Below, piece by piece: positions 53,371 to 64,000 of a stretch of 64,000 bases of DNA. Position numbers and translations under genes: made by a program. The number at the start of each line of letters is the position of its first letter. The stretch's first letter is position 1. The stretch is from NCBI GenBank assembly GCA_036172665.1, contig CM069876.1, forward strand, positions 5,766,001-5,830,000, given 5' to 3'. The notes beneath the pieces are model-generated. The model saw nothing but the letters and a program-made list of their open reading frames with translations. It ran no database searches and was not told the origin of the DNA. Source of the DNA: Prosopocoilus inquinatus. Taxonomy: Eukaryota > Arthropoda > Insecta > Coleoptera > Lucanidae.

Positions 53371-55975
53371 ATAATAATAATAATAATAATAATAGTAATA
53401 AAGTTTATTTGATCATTACAAGCGAGAACACAAAAATTCTAAGACTAAAATAATGGCGTAATGATCAAGGAATCCGAATCAGCGTTTCCCATGGGAGAAG
53501 CTGCCCTTCCTTCGGATCCCTTTCATTAATAATACTATCAAATAAATATGAAACTGTAAACTTAAAAGAAAAATGAAATATAATTAAGTGAAGAAACGGA
53601 ACTGAAAGAAAGTTATATTAAGTAGGAATTTCAGGAAAAGATAGTAGGACAAAATTAGATAGAGAATTAGAAATGGAAACATAAATGTGAATTAAAGTTG
53701 ATAGACATGCATATAATGTTGGGCAAACTCATGACTGACTGTTTTGCAGGTAGGTACGCATCAAATGTCTGAAAGTAAATATAGAGACAGATTTAAATTT
53801 TTCCGGGAGTTTGTTAAAAAGTTTGACTACATTATAAGTAAAAGATTTCTGGAATATGGCCGTGTGGTGCATTGGAGGCGTGAACAATCCTTTGTTTCTG
53901 ATGTTAATGTTGTGTACATCTGTTCTATATGAAATTTTATCATATAAACAAGGGGGAGATTTTAATGAAATGATATTATAAAAAAATACGGCGGAGTGCA
54001 ATTCCCTTCTTTGAGACATATTAAGCCATTTTGATTGTGCAAAAGTGTGTGAAATGTGATTCCTCCGACGAATACCATATATGAATCGAAGACATGAATT
54101 TTTTAGACACGTTGAATTCTTCTGACATCAATTGTGTCCAGGCAAGGCCCATAAACAGTGTCGCAATAATTAAATTGTGATAGAACAAGAGTATCGCATA
54201 ATTTTTTACGTAAATTTCGATTGAGACTTTCTTTGCTATTATACAGCATTTTTAATTGACCGAAAGATTTTTGGATTAATTTGTTGACATGCGTTTTAAA
54301 CCTGAGCTTTGTATCAATGTATAAACCAAGGTTTCTGGCACAATCAGTAATTGCTATTTCTTGGTTATTAATATGTATTTTAATTCTATCTAGAACAGAT
54401 AGCCGACATTTGTTTCTACCAAACACTAGTACACATGTCTTGTGTGGATTCAGCACAAGGTAGTGATCAGTGGAACAGACGCTTAATTTATTTAAATCTG
54501 AATTGATTTGAGCAACACCCTTGACAATATCAACGGTATTGAAAGAATAATATAATTGAGTATCATCGGCGTACATATGGCAGCTAACGTGTTCCAGACA
54601 ATTAAAAATGAAACTGGTGTAAATGCAGTACAAAAGAGGACCTAGAATGCTCCCCTGTGCTACGCCAGAAGTAAGATCTAAAGTGGCCGAGTCGCAATTA
54701 TTTAAGGAGACTCTTTGAGTCCTATTTGACAAGTAGTGCTTAAAAAAGTTGATGACAGTACAACTGAATCTAATGTAATGTAAGATAGCACAAATAAGCT
54801 TATGGTTGATGGTATCAAAAGCCCACGAAAAATCTAATAGCACTGAAACTGTTATTTTGTTATCATCTATTGCATGAAGAATATCGTCCAAGATAAGAGA
54901 GAGTGCAGTAGTGCAACTAAAACCCGGTCTGAACCCTGATTGAAAGGAAGGCAAAAGATTGTGTTCTTTTAGGTGTACACGGATTTGATGTTCTACACAC
55001 TTTTCAACCAGTTTCGATAATATAGGCAAAAGACTAATTGGCCTGAGATCCTTAAAATCTGTGGGCTTGGCAGTTTTCGGAATGGGTTTAACCAGTGCTT
55101 CCTTCCAGCAGTTGGGAAAAACTCCATTAGCTAGACAGAAATTGGTGATGTAAGTGATGTAGGGTAAGAGTGTCGGGCAGCATAAACTCAGCATCCTAGA
55201 ATTAATTTTATCGGAACCACAACATTTGGTTTTAATTCGAAGTAGAATGTTACTAATTTCATTTTCCGTCACGGGTTGAAATAAAAACAAGTTGTTAAAT
55301 GTTTTAGCTCTATTTTGTGAATAAAATGTGATAAGGTCAGCATTGACGTTCGTGCGAGGTAGAGAATTCAAAAAATGAGAATTAATTTCACTTACATCAC
55401 ACAAATCGGTTGGGATTAAACGAGTACTCTTTCTGTTGTAAATGCTGATGTTTTCGAGGTCTTTCCAAAAAGTATGGGGAGAATTATTACGATAACTAAA
55501 TTCGACGTAAGCCTTCTTTTCCTTGCAAATTGCCGAGGTGGTGTAATTACGCAATAACTTATAATAATCCATGCTTGCCTTACTACCACTTGCTTTGGTC
55601 TTCTTAAACTGAGAATCACGAAGCGAAATGAGTAGTCTAATATTATCAGTGAGCCACGGAGCTGGTCTCTTGTTAAATTTACCAGTTTTAAAAGGAGCGT
55701 GCTTATCAAAAAAAGTGATAATATTTGAATTAAACAATGATAAAATCTCATTTATGTCGCTCATCTTATAGATAAGAAACCAAGGTAATGATTGTAAATC
55801 TAATAAAATAATCGAAATTATGAAAGTTACGAAATGTGTGCTTTACTGGCTTGCTGGGCTTGGACCCTAAATTAAAGCTGCCGAAAACAAGAAGGTGATC
55901 AGAGAAATCCAACATGTCCATTACTTCAGAGTCACTTGATTTCAAAACATTTATTAAACACTGGTTTAATTAATA
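53371..55975 (-). mobile_element. Non-LTR retrotransposon, 5'-truncated, with (TTA)n tail
   Basis: Minus-strand element with tail AATAATAATAATAATAATAA at 53371-53392 (plus-strand view), a 3' UTR of about 340 bp, an RT frame and the last part of an AP-type endonuclease before truncation near 55975. Confidence 0.88.
53729..55970 (-). pseudogene. Non-LTR ORF2: endonuclease end, RT, C-terminal region; frameshifted
   Basis: From 55970 down: SDSEVMDMLDFSDHLLVFGS (SDH endonuclease motif), a stop before ATG 55764, then an open frame of 553 codons. It has KRPAPWLTDNIRLLISLRDS, DLRPISLLPILSKLVEKCVE, FQSGFRPGFSCTTALS, VLLDFSWAFDTINHKLICAI (motif A, with W for K), GVAQGSILGPLLYCIYTS (motif B) and HMYADDTQLYYSF (motif C). 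A frameshift near 54100 ends it. The C-terminal part continues in another frame (FIYGIRRRNHISHTLAQSKW ... SQRRELHSAVFFYNIISLKS) to 53729. Apart from that shift and the stop near 55765 the copy is well preserved. Confidence 0.92.
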
Positions 55976-57104
55976 CAGTTCAAATTACATAAACAATAAG
56001 GTGCAATATTTATTTGAATTTTAATATTTCACCGTTTATATCGCCCAAGAAAGCTCGCACTATCACTCGCTGAATGTAGACTGTTTTAAATCGCGCGCCG
56101 TCCTCCCTTTTATTTCCATACGGTTGTTACTGGAGACGCCTGGAACGCTATGGAACTAACGCGAACTCTCTCGAACATTCCAGGGAGGTGTCGGAGAATA
56201 CTTCATTAACCCACGAAAAGTGTCGGCTGCTTAACATGGCTGAACAATAAATTCATTAAATTAATCAAATTAAATTAAATCTAAAATTATGATTATAAAA
56301 GTGAGGGGCATGCTTACTTCAAAACTACTATGTTGGAAAAATAAAGAGGAAAATTAAATTGTAAGCAACTCGTAAATATTTTTACAATAAATATTTTTTT
56401 TATATAAAAGCAGAACTGTTCTAAGGTAACGAAACTAGTAAAAGTTCAAGTCCCACATGTAACGAGTACATACATTCTGCAAGCAAAGTTTTTCCATAAA
56501 ATAACTTTCTTTCGAAGAAACGAAAATAAAAAAAAAACTTCCGTATTTCGAGTAAGACGGGGCATAGACTGTGTGCATACAATATATGTATTGATGTGAT
56601 GAACGCACTTACAGAGGACAAGAAACAAGCGGAGTTAACAACAATGACTTCAAGTAGGCATTCGTACTCGTAGTTTCAAGCATCAAAACCACTTACGGCT
56701 GTTGCTGTTATCTTTCCTAAAAGCACTCGACAATGCGAATTGCGTTTTCTTTGGAAGCGTTTTATGCAAATAACCCTCCAGACAAGTAAGTATTTGAAAA
56801 TACACAAACAAATCTTGAAAATCCATTTCCACTGCGTAATACGCTTGTAATTTTTTAGTCGTGAGCGTGAATGTATAACTCTCTATTTTGTAAGGTGAGT
56901 TACATTAGGATCTTGATTAAGGTAGTTTTTTTGTTTTTCTAAATTTTATATGATTTTTGCTACATTTCTTGATTATAATATCTTAATCTAATTTTCTCAT
57001 CGAAGACACAGATTTTGGTTAAATTATAGAAACTTAACTCGTGTAGTTAATTCTGTAATTCTTGTAGTTAATTCTGTAATTCTTGTAATTCTTAATTTTG
57101 TAAA
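55976..57104. other. No recognisable gene
   Basis: Contains a relatively GC-rich patch at about 56085-56200 (TCGCGCGCCGTCCTCCC, then GGAACGCTATGGAAC). I considered an LTR here but found no second copy. Nothing else supported. Confidence 0.4.
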
Positions 57105-57710
57105 TACAGGGTGTTCTTTTACTGTGTGCAAATGAAAAAAACCTCAGTATAATTACATGAAATGGAACCTTCTGCGGGTATTTTTTGTTAGCTACCGTAT
57201 CATAGCCAAAAAATTTCGGATGGACTACTTGTTTGAAACTGCTGAAATGTGCGAGAAAAAAATATTTAGGTCACTGACACCTTTTTTCTCGGTATGAACA
57301 CGCCCACCGATACCGCACTCGATATTCAACGCACCGTCTCGTAATAATAATCACTGATATCGTTTATTAATTATTTTATTTAAAATTTTAATTCACTGGG
57401 CGGAGTAATATGTTTTACGATATCAACTATCGACGAATAAATCCGAAAATGTATGCACCAATTAAGCAAGCGCGTTAAGAATGTTCTTCCTTTACCCTTT
57501 TACGTAAATAAACTTTCGCCGCTAGCTATGAAAGTATCACTACTTACGGTCCATGGAAAAAAAGTAAATGTCAAATTTTGATAAGTCTATTAAAAATAAT
57601 GTGGAATGAGAAATTACAATTTGTTTGTCTGAAATCTCACTTTTAATTTGTTCGGCAATTACGAATCGCAGCTTCTTGAATTGCATTAGATTTTAATTTA
57701 AAAACACTTA

Positions 57711-59009
57711 TGGCCGGTTTCACAAAGCTTCCTTAAATATTTAAGTTCCGATTAACTCTGTAACGAATGATTAAATAGAAAAACAACTGCATTTAACGAT
57801 GATTACTAACCGGCTCGCTCTGTAATAGGTCGTCAAATAGCCTTAATGCTCCGTTAAGTGTTTCATAAAGCTCGATTAAGAGATAACGCTTCGTCTAATC
57901 AGGCATTAGATTAATCGATAGAATTCCAGCGATTAAAAAGTAACGAGTGAATTTTTCATAGTTATTATAAAGCTTTTTTGATATAAAAATTCCACACATA
58001 TTTCTAAAAAATAATTATAATTTTATTTAAAAATGTAACGTACCTTAAATATGAAAAATAATGACATTTTTGTACTTTTTACTCACTTGGTTTATTGATT
58101 ACTCTTTAAGACACTATTTCGGAAATTATTTTCAACAACAAACAATTCAAAATAAATTTCAAAATGTCTGCAATCTTACTTTCTTCTCTGACGATAAAGA
58201 AATGCCTCCTTAAGGTAGGATTCATTTTATAAGAGACAGAAATAATCCTTTTAATGATTTGGATGATAATGAATTTAACGTTTCGCTTCTCCAAAGGAGT
58301 TATGGAACTCTTTGGTTCCACACTAGAACCTGCAACAAGAAAAAATAAATTTATTTTATGGTACAAATCAGTTGCTGATAAACTTACGTTATTATCCACT
58401 GAAATATTTCAACAGTTGATTCCTGATACTTCCAGAAACCATCGGTACGTAGAATAATTCATCATGTCCACTCATCTTATTGCAAGGCAAAGCAAACAGT
58501 TAATTAAATTGCCAATAGAAGAAGCTCCGCAAGTTAACATTAGGCTTTTCTCATGTCATTGGCACCACAGATTGTACCCCATGTTAAAATTATTATTACC
58601 TGGTGGTAATTCCGCTGAGCTGTACCACAGCAGAAAACTTGTCTTTGCAATATATGTTCAAGTAATTCAACCGCACTAAAGTTTTCTTCCTCCCTTTCTT
58701 TTTTTCCTTTTCATTTTTAAAAATCATTAACTGCACTAATGCGAAGAATTTCAAGATGTATTTATTTATTTTGAGTTTCTGACCTCTCACTACCTGACTG
58801 CAGGCCTGACGCCATGCCAAACAGATTGCTTTAAAACGGTGTCAAAGTGGCAATTTTTTGATGTTGCCAAACGTAAACTCCAATTAGTTAATCAGAGATT
58901 AACATAATAGTTTTTTGTTTTGTGAAACAGCATCAAATTTTTAACACAGATTAAACTTAACGGTTGATTAGTTAATCAACGCTTTAACAAAGCTTTGTGA
59001 AATCGGCCA
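57711..59009 (+). mobile_element. PIF/Harbinger element (1.3 kb), internally deleted
   Basis: Ends TGGCCGGTTTCACAAAGCTT and, reversed from the right, TGGCCGATTTCACAAAGCTT. Direct TTA at 57708-57710 and 59010-59012; family A copy 1 shows the unoccupied site (CTTAAACTTG). It contains only the start of a HARBI1-type transposase. Its right half matches 16801-17179. Confidence 0.88.
58196..58460 (+). pseudogene. HARBI1-type transposase, N-terminal remnant
   Basis: FIRDRNNPFNDLDDNEFNVS, then after a frameshift FRFSKGVMELFGSTLEPATR. This fits the conserved N-terminal region of Harbinger nucleases (RDRxNPFxDLxDxEFxxxYRFSKxxVxxLxxxLEP). The catalytic DDE part is missing, so the element is non-autonomous. 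Confidence 0.75.
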
Positions 59010-59233
59010 TTAAACTTGTAATTACCTGCAGTGAAGTTAATTTAAATTGTAAACGTTTTGACTGACCAGCTGATCAGAGCGGCTGATTTATGTTGCTCGT
59101 GCTCAAGATCAAGCAAAGTACTGACCGACCCTGGCCTACTTCGGCTTCGGGTCATAATTGAAGAGGCGGCCGCGTTCCACTTCTAGCTACGTCAGCAGTT
59201 CTCAACCGGTTAGAAGTTATATTATATATTATA

Positions 59234-60554
59234 CAGGGTGCGGCAGAATGACCTTCCCAATTTGGGAAGCAAATAAAAACCAAACCAAGCAAGATACAAG
59301 AAGAATGTTTATATTTCTGAAAAGTGTACGTAAAGCAGTTTTAGATTAGCGTGTTTTATAAATGACATCACTTAAGTGGCGACCTTCATTGGCGATACAT
59401 TGATTTAGTCTCTCCCGGTAGTTTTCCATGACCATGCGCGTAATTTCGGGTGGAATAGCAGCAACTTCTTGTGTTATTGCCTCCCTAAGAGCTTCCAAAG
59501 TTTGAGGACGATGTTGGTATACCTTGGATTTCAAGTAGCCCCACAGGAAAAAATCACATGGGGTCCAATCGGGGGAACGCGGAGGCCACTCAATGTCACC
59601 ACGCAAGGAGATGAGACGGCCAGTAAACATTTCTCTCAATATTCCAAGACTACGACGAGATGTGTGGGATGGCGCACCATCTTGTTGGAACCATACATTT
59701 TCCTGTCCATGTTCATCAAAAAGAGCAACCAATCTAGGCCTGAGAAAGTTCTCGAATAGTGAACAATATCTATCGGAGGTTACCGTTACAGTTACACCGT
59801 TTTCTTCAAAAAAGTACGGACCTCACACACCAAACTCAAACACGGCACACCACACTGTAATCTTAGGACTATGTAGTGGTCGTTGATGAAGTTGCCGAGG
59901 GTTATGGTCTGCCCAATATCGGAAATTCTGTTTGTTAACCATGCCTGAAAGGTGAAAATATGTTTCATCCGTGAAGAGCACAACATTTCTTCGAGGAAAG
60001 TTTTGAAGTTCTCGACACAAAGTTGTACGGGTTTCATAATCTCTTTCGTCCAGCTCCTGTGCAGTTGAAATTTTGTAAGGGTGCATTTTCAGTTCTCGGT
60101 GCAAAATTCTCCGGACACTTCGATCTGATAATGGTAGGGCAGCCGCATGCTTTCGTGCAGAACGCCGTGGAGATTGACCAACCGAAGCTCTCACAGCAGC
60201 CACATTTTTCGGTCCTGTTGAAGTCCGAGGACGTCCAGTAGAATTACGTTTTAATGCACTACCTGTTTGTCTGAAGTTTAACACCCAGGTGGGAATTGTT
60301 TTTCTATCGGGAACGGGATCATGAGCAGCGAGCGCGAAGCGATTACGAAAAGCACGTTGCGTCGATATCGGCGAACCGCCATTTCTAATAAATTCCTCCA
60401 CAACAAACGCGCGGTGTACTCCCGACCATGCCATGATGTGAACTGGAAATTGCATGAGATGAGCTGTCTTTCTACGTATGCATCCCTGCTGTACCCACAC
60501 CCGGCCCCTGGCTACACCTTCCACAAATCGGGGAGGTCATTCTGCCGCACCCTG
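59234..60554 (-). mobile_element. Tc1/mariner-superfamily DD41D element (1.32 kb)
   Basis: The inverted repeats are nearly identical: CAGGGTGCGGCAGAATGACC at both ends. TA at 59232-59233 and 60555-60556. It encodes one transposase with a single stop, so it is among the youngest DNA transposons here. Confidence 0.93.
59346..60434 (-). pseudogene. DD41D transposase, one in-frame stop
   Basis: One frame of 363 codons; I prefer the ATG at 60434 (MAWSGVHRAFVVEEF) because relatives in insects begin this way, although the frame is open to 60524. Domains: helix-turn-helix (NGGSPISTQRAFRNRF, then DRKTIPTWVLNFRQTGSALK), GRPRTSTGPKN linker, second HTH (SPRRSARKHAAALPLSDRSV). Then the catalytic core: D in LFTDETYFHLSG, D in WFQQDGAPSHT and D in SPDWTPCDFFLWGYLKSKVY. 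I count 41 residues between the last two, hence DD41D. The only defect is TGA at 59823-59825, between GV and GPYFF. All catalytic residues are present. Confidence 0.95.
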
Positions 60555-60691
60555 TATTAGAGAAAATCTGCCACTGCATATTTTCCGAAAACTATTAAAT
60601 TTTTGTTAAGAACGTACGAGTTCAATCGTTGCCATTTATGGTAATATATTACAGGTTTACATATTTGCAAACAGTAAAAGAACACCCAGTA

Positions 60692-61243
60692 GATTAGTTC
60701 TTTTGCAGCCTCCGGTGCTGACGTGTATTCTGCTTCAGAATTCGATTTGTAAGTTAATCCTAAATCGATTGTACCTCTCAACTATCTAAGTACGATAGCC
60801 TCCGTAAACATCAACTTTTAGTTTTTAATCTAGGGTACAGACCCACAAGTTTTTGAGCGTGAAAGCGCATTGAATGTTGACTCCGACGATTTCAAAGACG
60901 TCTTAAGTCCTGTTCGACTTCTGAAGTATGAAAATTACTTTTCTAATTACTTGATTGTTGTTGGAACGTCTCCTAACTTCTCGCTTACAAACTTCGTTTC
61001 TTCACATCCACAGGTTTACCTTCGGGCTCGAGAGACCATGTTATTTCTTGTCTTTTGGGCGACGAAATTGATGCAAAGCTTTATTTTTGTAAAATTTTAT
61101 TTTCTTTGATATTGACAAATTTATTTATTGTTTTATGCTATGGTAGCAACAATTTTCTTTGTAACAAATTTGATTGTAAAATATTGAACCTAACACATAA
61201 CATTTTAATGATGCGAAATTGTGTTAATAATAAATTAGTCTAA
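60692..61243. other. No recognisable gene
   Basis: AT-rich sequence. Nothing supported. Confidence 0.4.
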
Positions 61244-61371
61244 GGCCCGGTTTCACCATCACAGTTTAACTTTAAACTTCGCTTTATTCCCGTAGTAACA
61301 ATTGCAAAGATAATTGTTTCCATAGGAATAAAACGGAGCTTAAAGTTAAACTGTGATGGTGAAACCGGGTC
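61244..61371. mobile_element. PIF/Harbinger-type palindromic MITE (128 bp)
   Basis: GGCCCGGTTTCACCATCACA, then GTTTAACTTTAA, pairs with TTAAAGTTAAACTGTGATGG, then TGAAACCGGGTC. Direct TAA at 61241-61243 and 61372-61374. Related to 12046-12165. Confidence 0.85.
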
Positions 61372-61683
61372 TAAATCGCTATAGTTAAACCCAGGATATA
61401 CCGGCTGTTTCAAATTGAGTGTGCACTGAAGGGATCTCCTAAACCGTAAGAGATACAAATCCGGTTAAATGGAAGAAAAGTTGCACGAATCAATGCCTAA
61501 TTCGTATCCATTGAGAGAATCACTTTTTTTCTTATTTCTTCTTGAGATATGAATAAAAATGTAAAAAAATCGATTTTCTTTTTCTCTCTGTATCTCTTTT
61601 ATTATACATAATTTTGAAATTCTGATTTCACTTTCTACAGGCACTTTTTGATTCTGCTTCGAATAGAGGTAGCAGAATTAAAG

Positions 61684-61720
61684 TCAAACGTTTCACCTTT
61701 CCACGACCATCATCAGTTTC
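61684..61720 (-). ncRNA. Hammerhead-like core, left arm
   Basis: Minus strand: CTGATGA (61715-61709), TGGTCGTGGAAAGGT, GAAAC (61693-61689), GTTTGAC. Core bases intact; stem II does not pair well in this copy. Confidence 0.4.
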
Positions 61721-63099
61721 GATTTTTTAAATACAACTTATGTCTTTTTATTGTTCTATTCGATAGCATTTTTTCTCCTGATTGTAATGATATATCACAC
61801 TTAATAGTTGATATTAATCTGAAGCTTAAATAATACAGATTTTTATGTGAAAATTTTATTTAATACATAATTTCAAATTTTTGGTTCATTTTCTTAGCTA
61901 TAGTCTAAATTACAGTAAACTATTTAAAGTTTTTCTGTATCGTTATTTTAATAAGGTACTGCACTTACGAAAATGAATTTTTACCGACAAATATCTAGTG
62001 GTTCTAATATAACTTGCTAGATCAGTATCTCAGCTTTAGTATAGGAATGAAAAAGCCTAGTTTTTAATTTTGACTCGCACTGTTGGATTAAAAGAAAAAA
62101 TGAATACTAATTATACTAAAAATATTTAGTTATTACTGAATAGTGCCTTCTACAAATACATTGGCAGCTAAAACGAATATTTTTGTAATAAATTTGAAAG
62201 TTACTTTCTATAACAATGTATTTCTTTTTAATTTCTTTAGCACTCAGTGGCTCTCAACACTTGACTATCTTTATTTTTTTTTTAAATATGATTAAGTTCA
62301 CTCGTTTTAACCAGTTGAAGTTTGCCACATTATATCGGAATCACCATCCATAATTTAAACAGGATAAAGTAGGCTTTATATTTTGGACCTTGAAACAGTG
62401 ACTAGCATTAAGATAAATAATAAGGAGGAACTAAGAAGGCGAATATTAGATACGTACAGAAATGTTTCGCGAATTCATGTTCGACACGCTAGACGACACA
62501 TAGGATTAAGAACGAATGTGTGTCTTGAAAGCAGTGAAGGACATTTCGAGGATTTACTTTAATTTATTTATTTCACTTTATTTATTTCACAGAGTCATGT
62601 TCTTCGTCTATAATTTTTATTCAACTTATTTATTTTGTTCTTGTAATTTAATATGTTTATACTGCTGTTTATTTGGTTTATGTTAACCACCTAATATCAT
62701 TTTGTCAATATTTATTGATTTTTCCTCTTCCGACAACTGAATGTTAGCTGCTAATACTTAACAATAAAAAAGTGGTTAGGAATAAATTTACTTATTAAGA
62801 AAATCATGACGAAACTTTATCAGTTTTTTTTTGTCATATTCTAACTTTGCTTGAAAAAAGTTATTAAGTATTATACTTACTGAAATTACCAGAAAAAATG
62901 CTATTGACTGGAATAATAAAAAGATAAGAAAATGAACCAAAAATTTGAAATTATGTATTAAATAAAATTTTCATATAAAATCTGAATTATTTAAGTTTCA
63001 AATTAATGTCAACTATTAAGTGTGATATACCATTACAATCAGGAGAAAAAATTCTATCGAATAGAATAATAAAAAGATATACGTTGTATTTAAAAAATC

Positions 63100-63140
63100 G
63101 AAACTGATGATGGTCGTGGAAAGACGAAACGTTTGACTTC
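63100..63140 (+). ncRNA. Hammerhead-like core, right arm
   Basis: CTGATGA (63105-63111), TG, GTC, GTGGAAA, GAC, GAAAC (63127-63131), GTTTGAC. A 3-bp stem II (GTC/GAC) is possible with two unpaired bases. Confidence 0.45.
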
Positions 63141-63418
63141 TATTACTCCCTATTCGAAGCAGAATCAAAAAGTGCCTGTAGAAAGTTAAATCAAAATTTC
63201 TAAATTAAGTATAATAAAAGAGATACAGAGATAAAAAGAAAATCGATTTTTTTACATTTTTATTAATATCTCAAGAAGAAATGAGAAAAAAATCATTCTC
63301 TCAATGGATACGAATTAGGCATTGATTCGTGCAACTTTTCTTCCATTTAACCGAATTTGTATCTCTTAGGGTTTAGGAGATCCCTTGAGTGCACACCCAA
63401 TTTGAAACAGCCGGTATA

Positions 63419-64000
63419 TATTTCACAAGGTACTAAACTCGGACTTATGGAGCATAGCGGATAGGCCCCTCAAGGGGATGAAAAGAAGTAGTGTAGGAAT
63501 CAGTTGATTGGCTGGAAAATTGCATCCTTCATGCTTCTGATTCTTAAGATATTTTGTATTTCATTCATTTCTTTTGAAAATTTCGAAAAATTAGGTTCTC
63601 ATGATTATTTCTTATTTGCTTTTATAACGGACGCGAGTTATCTTTCTTTAGAATTTAGGAGTGGTCGGCCTTATACTTACTCGAAACTCATTCACCCTGA
63701 AGAAAACCACCCCCGCGGCTTATAGAAAACCCCACCTGCTCTTTTGACCAACGGGCCACTGTGGAAAGCAATTTCTTGTTCCGTAGCTAAAGTTTGAGAA
63801 CTAGGCTAAAAATATACTTTCGACGGCGTCTTCTCCGATAAGTCGAATAGTACCGTTTTAGTCGCCTGAAGGTTGTCAAATATCTTTCCTATCGTTGTCT
63901 CTCTCCTCAGACTTCTTGAAGAAGGTACAGAGTGAACTTATAAATTAATAAATAAAACAGTTTGGTAAATTTAACCAGTCTATAAAAAAAAAAATGAAAA
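63419..64000. other. No recognisable gene
   Basis: Short frame at 63504-63725 with no motif. Nothing else supported to the window end. Confidence 0.45.

Larger units (their letters stand above)
57107..60689 (+). mobile_element. TA-flanked TIR element, family A, copy 3, with two nested insertions
   Basis: Left end CAGGGTGTTCTTTTACTGTG; right end ACAGTAAAAGAACACCCAG; TA at 57105-57106 and 60690-60691. With the Harbinger (57711-59009) and DD41D (59234-60554) insertions removed, about 960 bp remains, close to copy 1 in size and sequence, including GAAGAGGCGGCCGCGTTC at about 59161. Confidence 0.88.
61397..63418. mobile_element. Long-TIR element (2.0 kb, arms ~500 bp) with hammerhead-like cores
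   Basis: The left arm (TATACCGGCTGTTTCAAATT, then GAGTGTGCACT ... CATAATTTCAAATTTTTGG, to about 61910) is inverted at about 62925-63418. Similarity is high with scattered indels. The spacer of about 1 kb has no recognisable protein. A TA or TATA is present at both outer edges but is also part of the repeat. Each arm carries CTGATGA ... GAAAC in the arm's inward-to-outward sense. Confidence 0.85.

Noticed and set aside
56085..56200. Solo LTR or promoter island
   Set aside because: GC-richer than surroundings but no second copy, no TG...CA ends with a target duplication, and no coding neighbour.
58106..58399. 97-aa minus-strand frame as a Harbinger-encoded protein
   Set aside because: The plus strand at the same place reads as the HARBI1 N-terminal block; the minus frame has no motif.
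1..64000. CRISPR arrays, tRNA and rRNA genes, host protein genes
   Set aside because: No spaced identical repeats of CRISPR type, no tRNA cloverleaf or rRNA sequence recognised, and no frame with non-transposon domains. tRNAscan, Rfam and protein-domain searches were not run.

Overview
The window is AT-rich, intergenic-type eukaryotic DNA, most probably from an insect. The evidence is its mix of elements: Ty1/copia with an initiator-tRNA primer site, DD34D mariners, a DD41D Tc1/mariner element, piggyBac, PIF/Harbinger, hAT, Penelope-like elements (PLEs) and several non-LTR retrotransposons with (ATT)n-type tails. I found no host gene, tRNA, rRNA or CRISPR array. Essentially every readable protein belongs to a mobile element, and almost all are broken by stops, frameshifts or truncation.

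Layout. 1-6.2 kb: an RT fragment, a duplicated 270-bp repeat, a 0.94-kb TIR element (family A, copy 1), a hAT remnant and a Harbinger-type MITE. 6.16-10.93 kb: a young copia element with 167-bp LTRs, a GCGGC target duplication and three in-frame stops. 11.47-20.93 kb: a layered block with ACTCGAGT-rich ends, a degenerate purine-rich tandem repeat, a TIR element of 5.3 kb, a TIR MITE and a piggyBac element in TTAA. 21.2-23.4 kb: PLE 1, carrying a 38-bp palindromic insertion. 24.15-28.6 kb: a hAT-bounded block containing a second hAT-like layer and a 5'-truncated non-LTR element. 28.7-36.9 kb: MITEs, family A copy 2 and three non-LTR elements, one with an open RT frame. 37.9-49.4 kb: two mariner copies in inverted orientation, each joined to the same non-LTR-derived segment. 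One of them forms a TA-flanked composite bounded by mariner ends. A mariner pseudogene split by a 1.2-kb hairpin element, a Foldback-like element and a Tc1/mariner relative lie between or within them. 49.6-52.9 kb: PLE 2 with an inverted 5' partial copy. 53.4-56 kb: a non-LTR element. 57.1-60.7 kb: family A copy 3 split by a Harbinger element and a DD41D element. 61.2-63.4 kb: a Harbinger-type MITE and a 2-kb element with arms of about 500 bp.

The most interesting thread is a set of hammerhead-ribozyme-like cores (CTGANGA, stem II, GAAAC) in PLE ends, in a dispersed repeat I call R, and in both arms of the long-TIR element at 61.4-63.4 kb. Stem II differs in sequence between families yet usually still pairs. 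Hammerhead ribozymes are known from PLEs; their presence in the inverted-repeat elements here, and their activity, are inference. All comparisons were made by eye.
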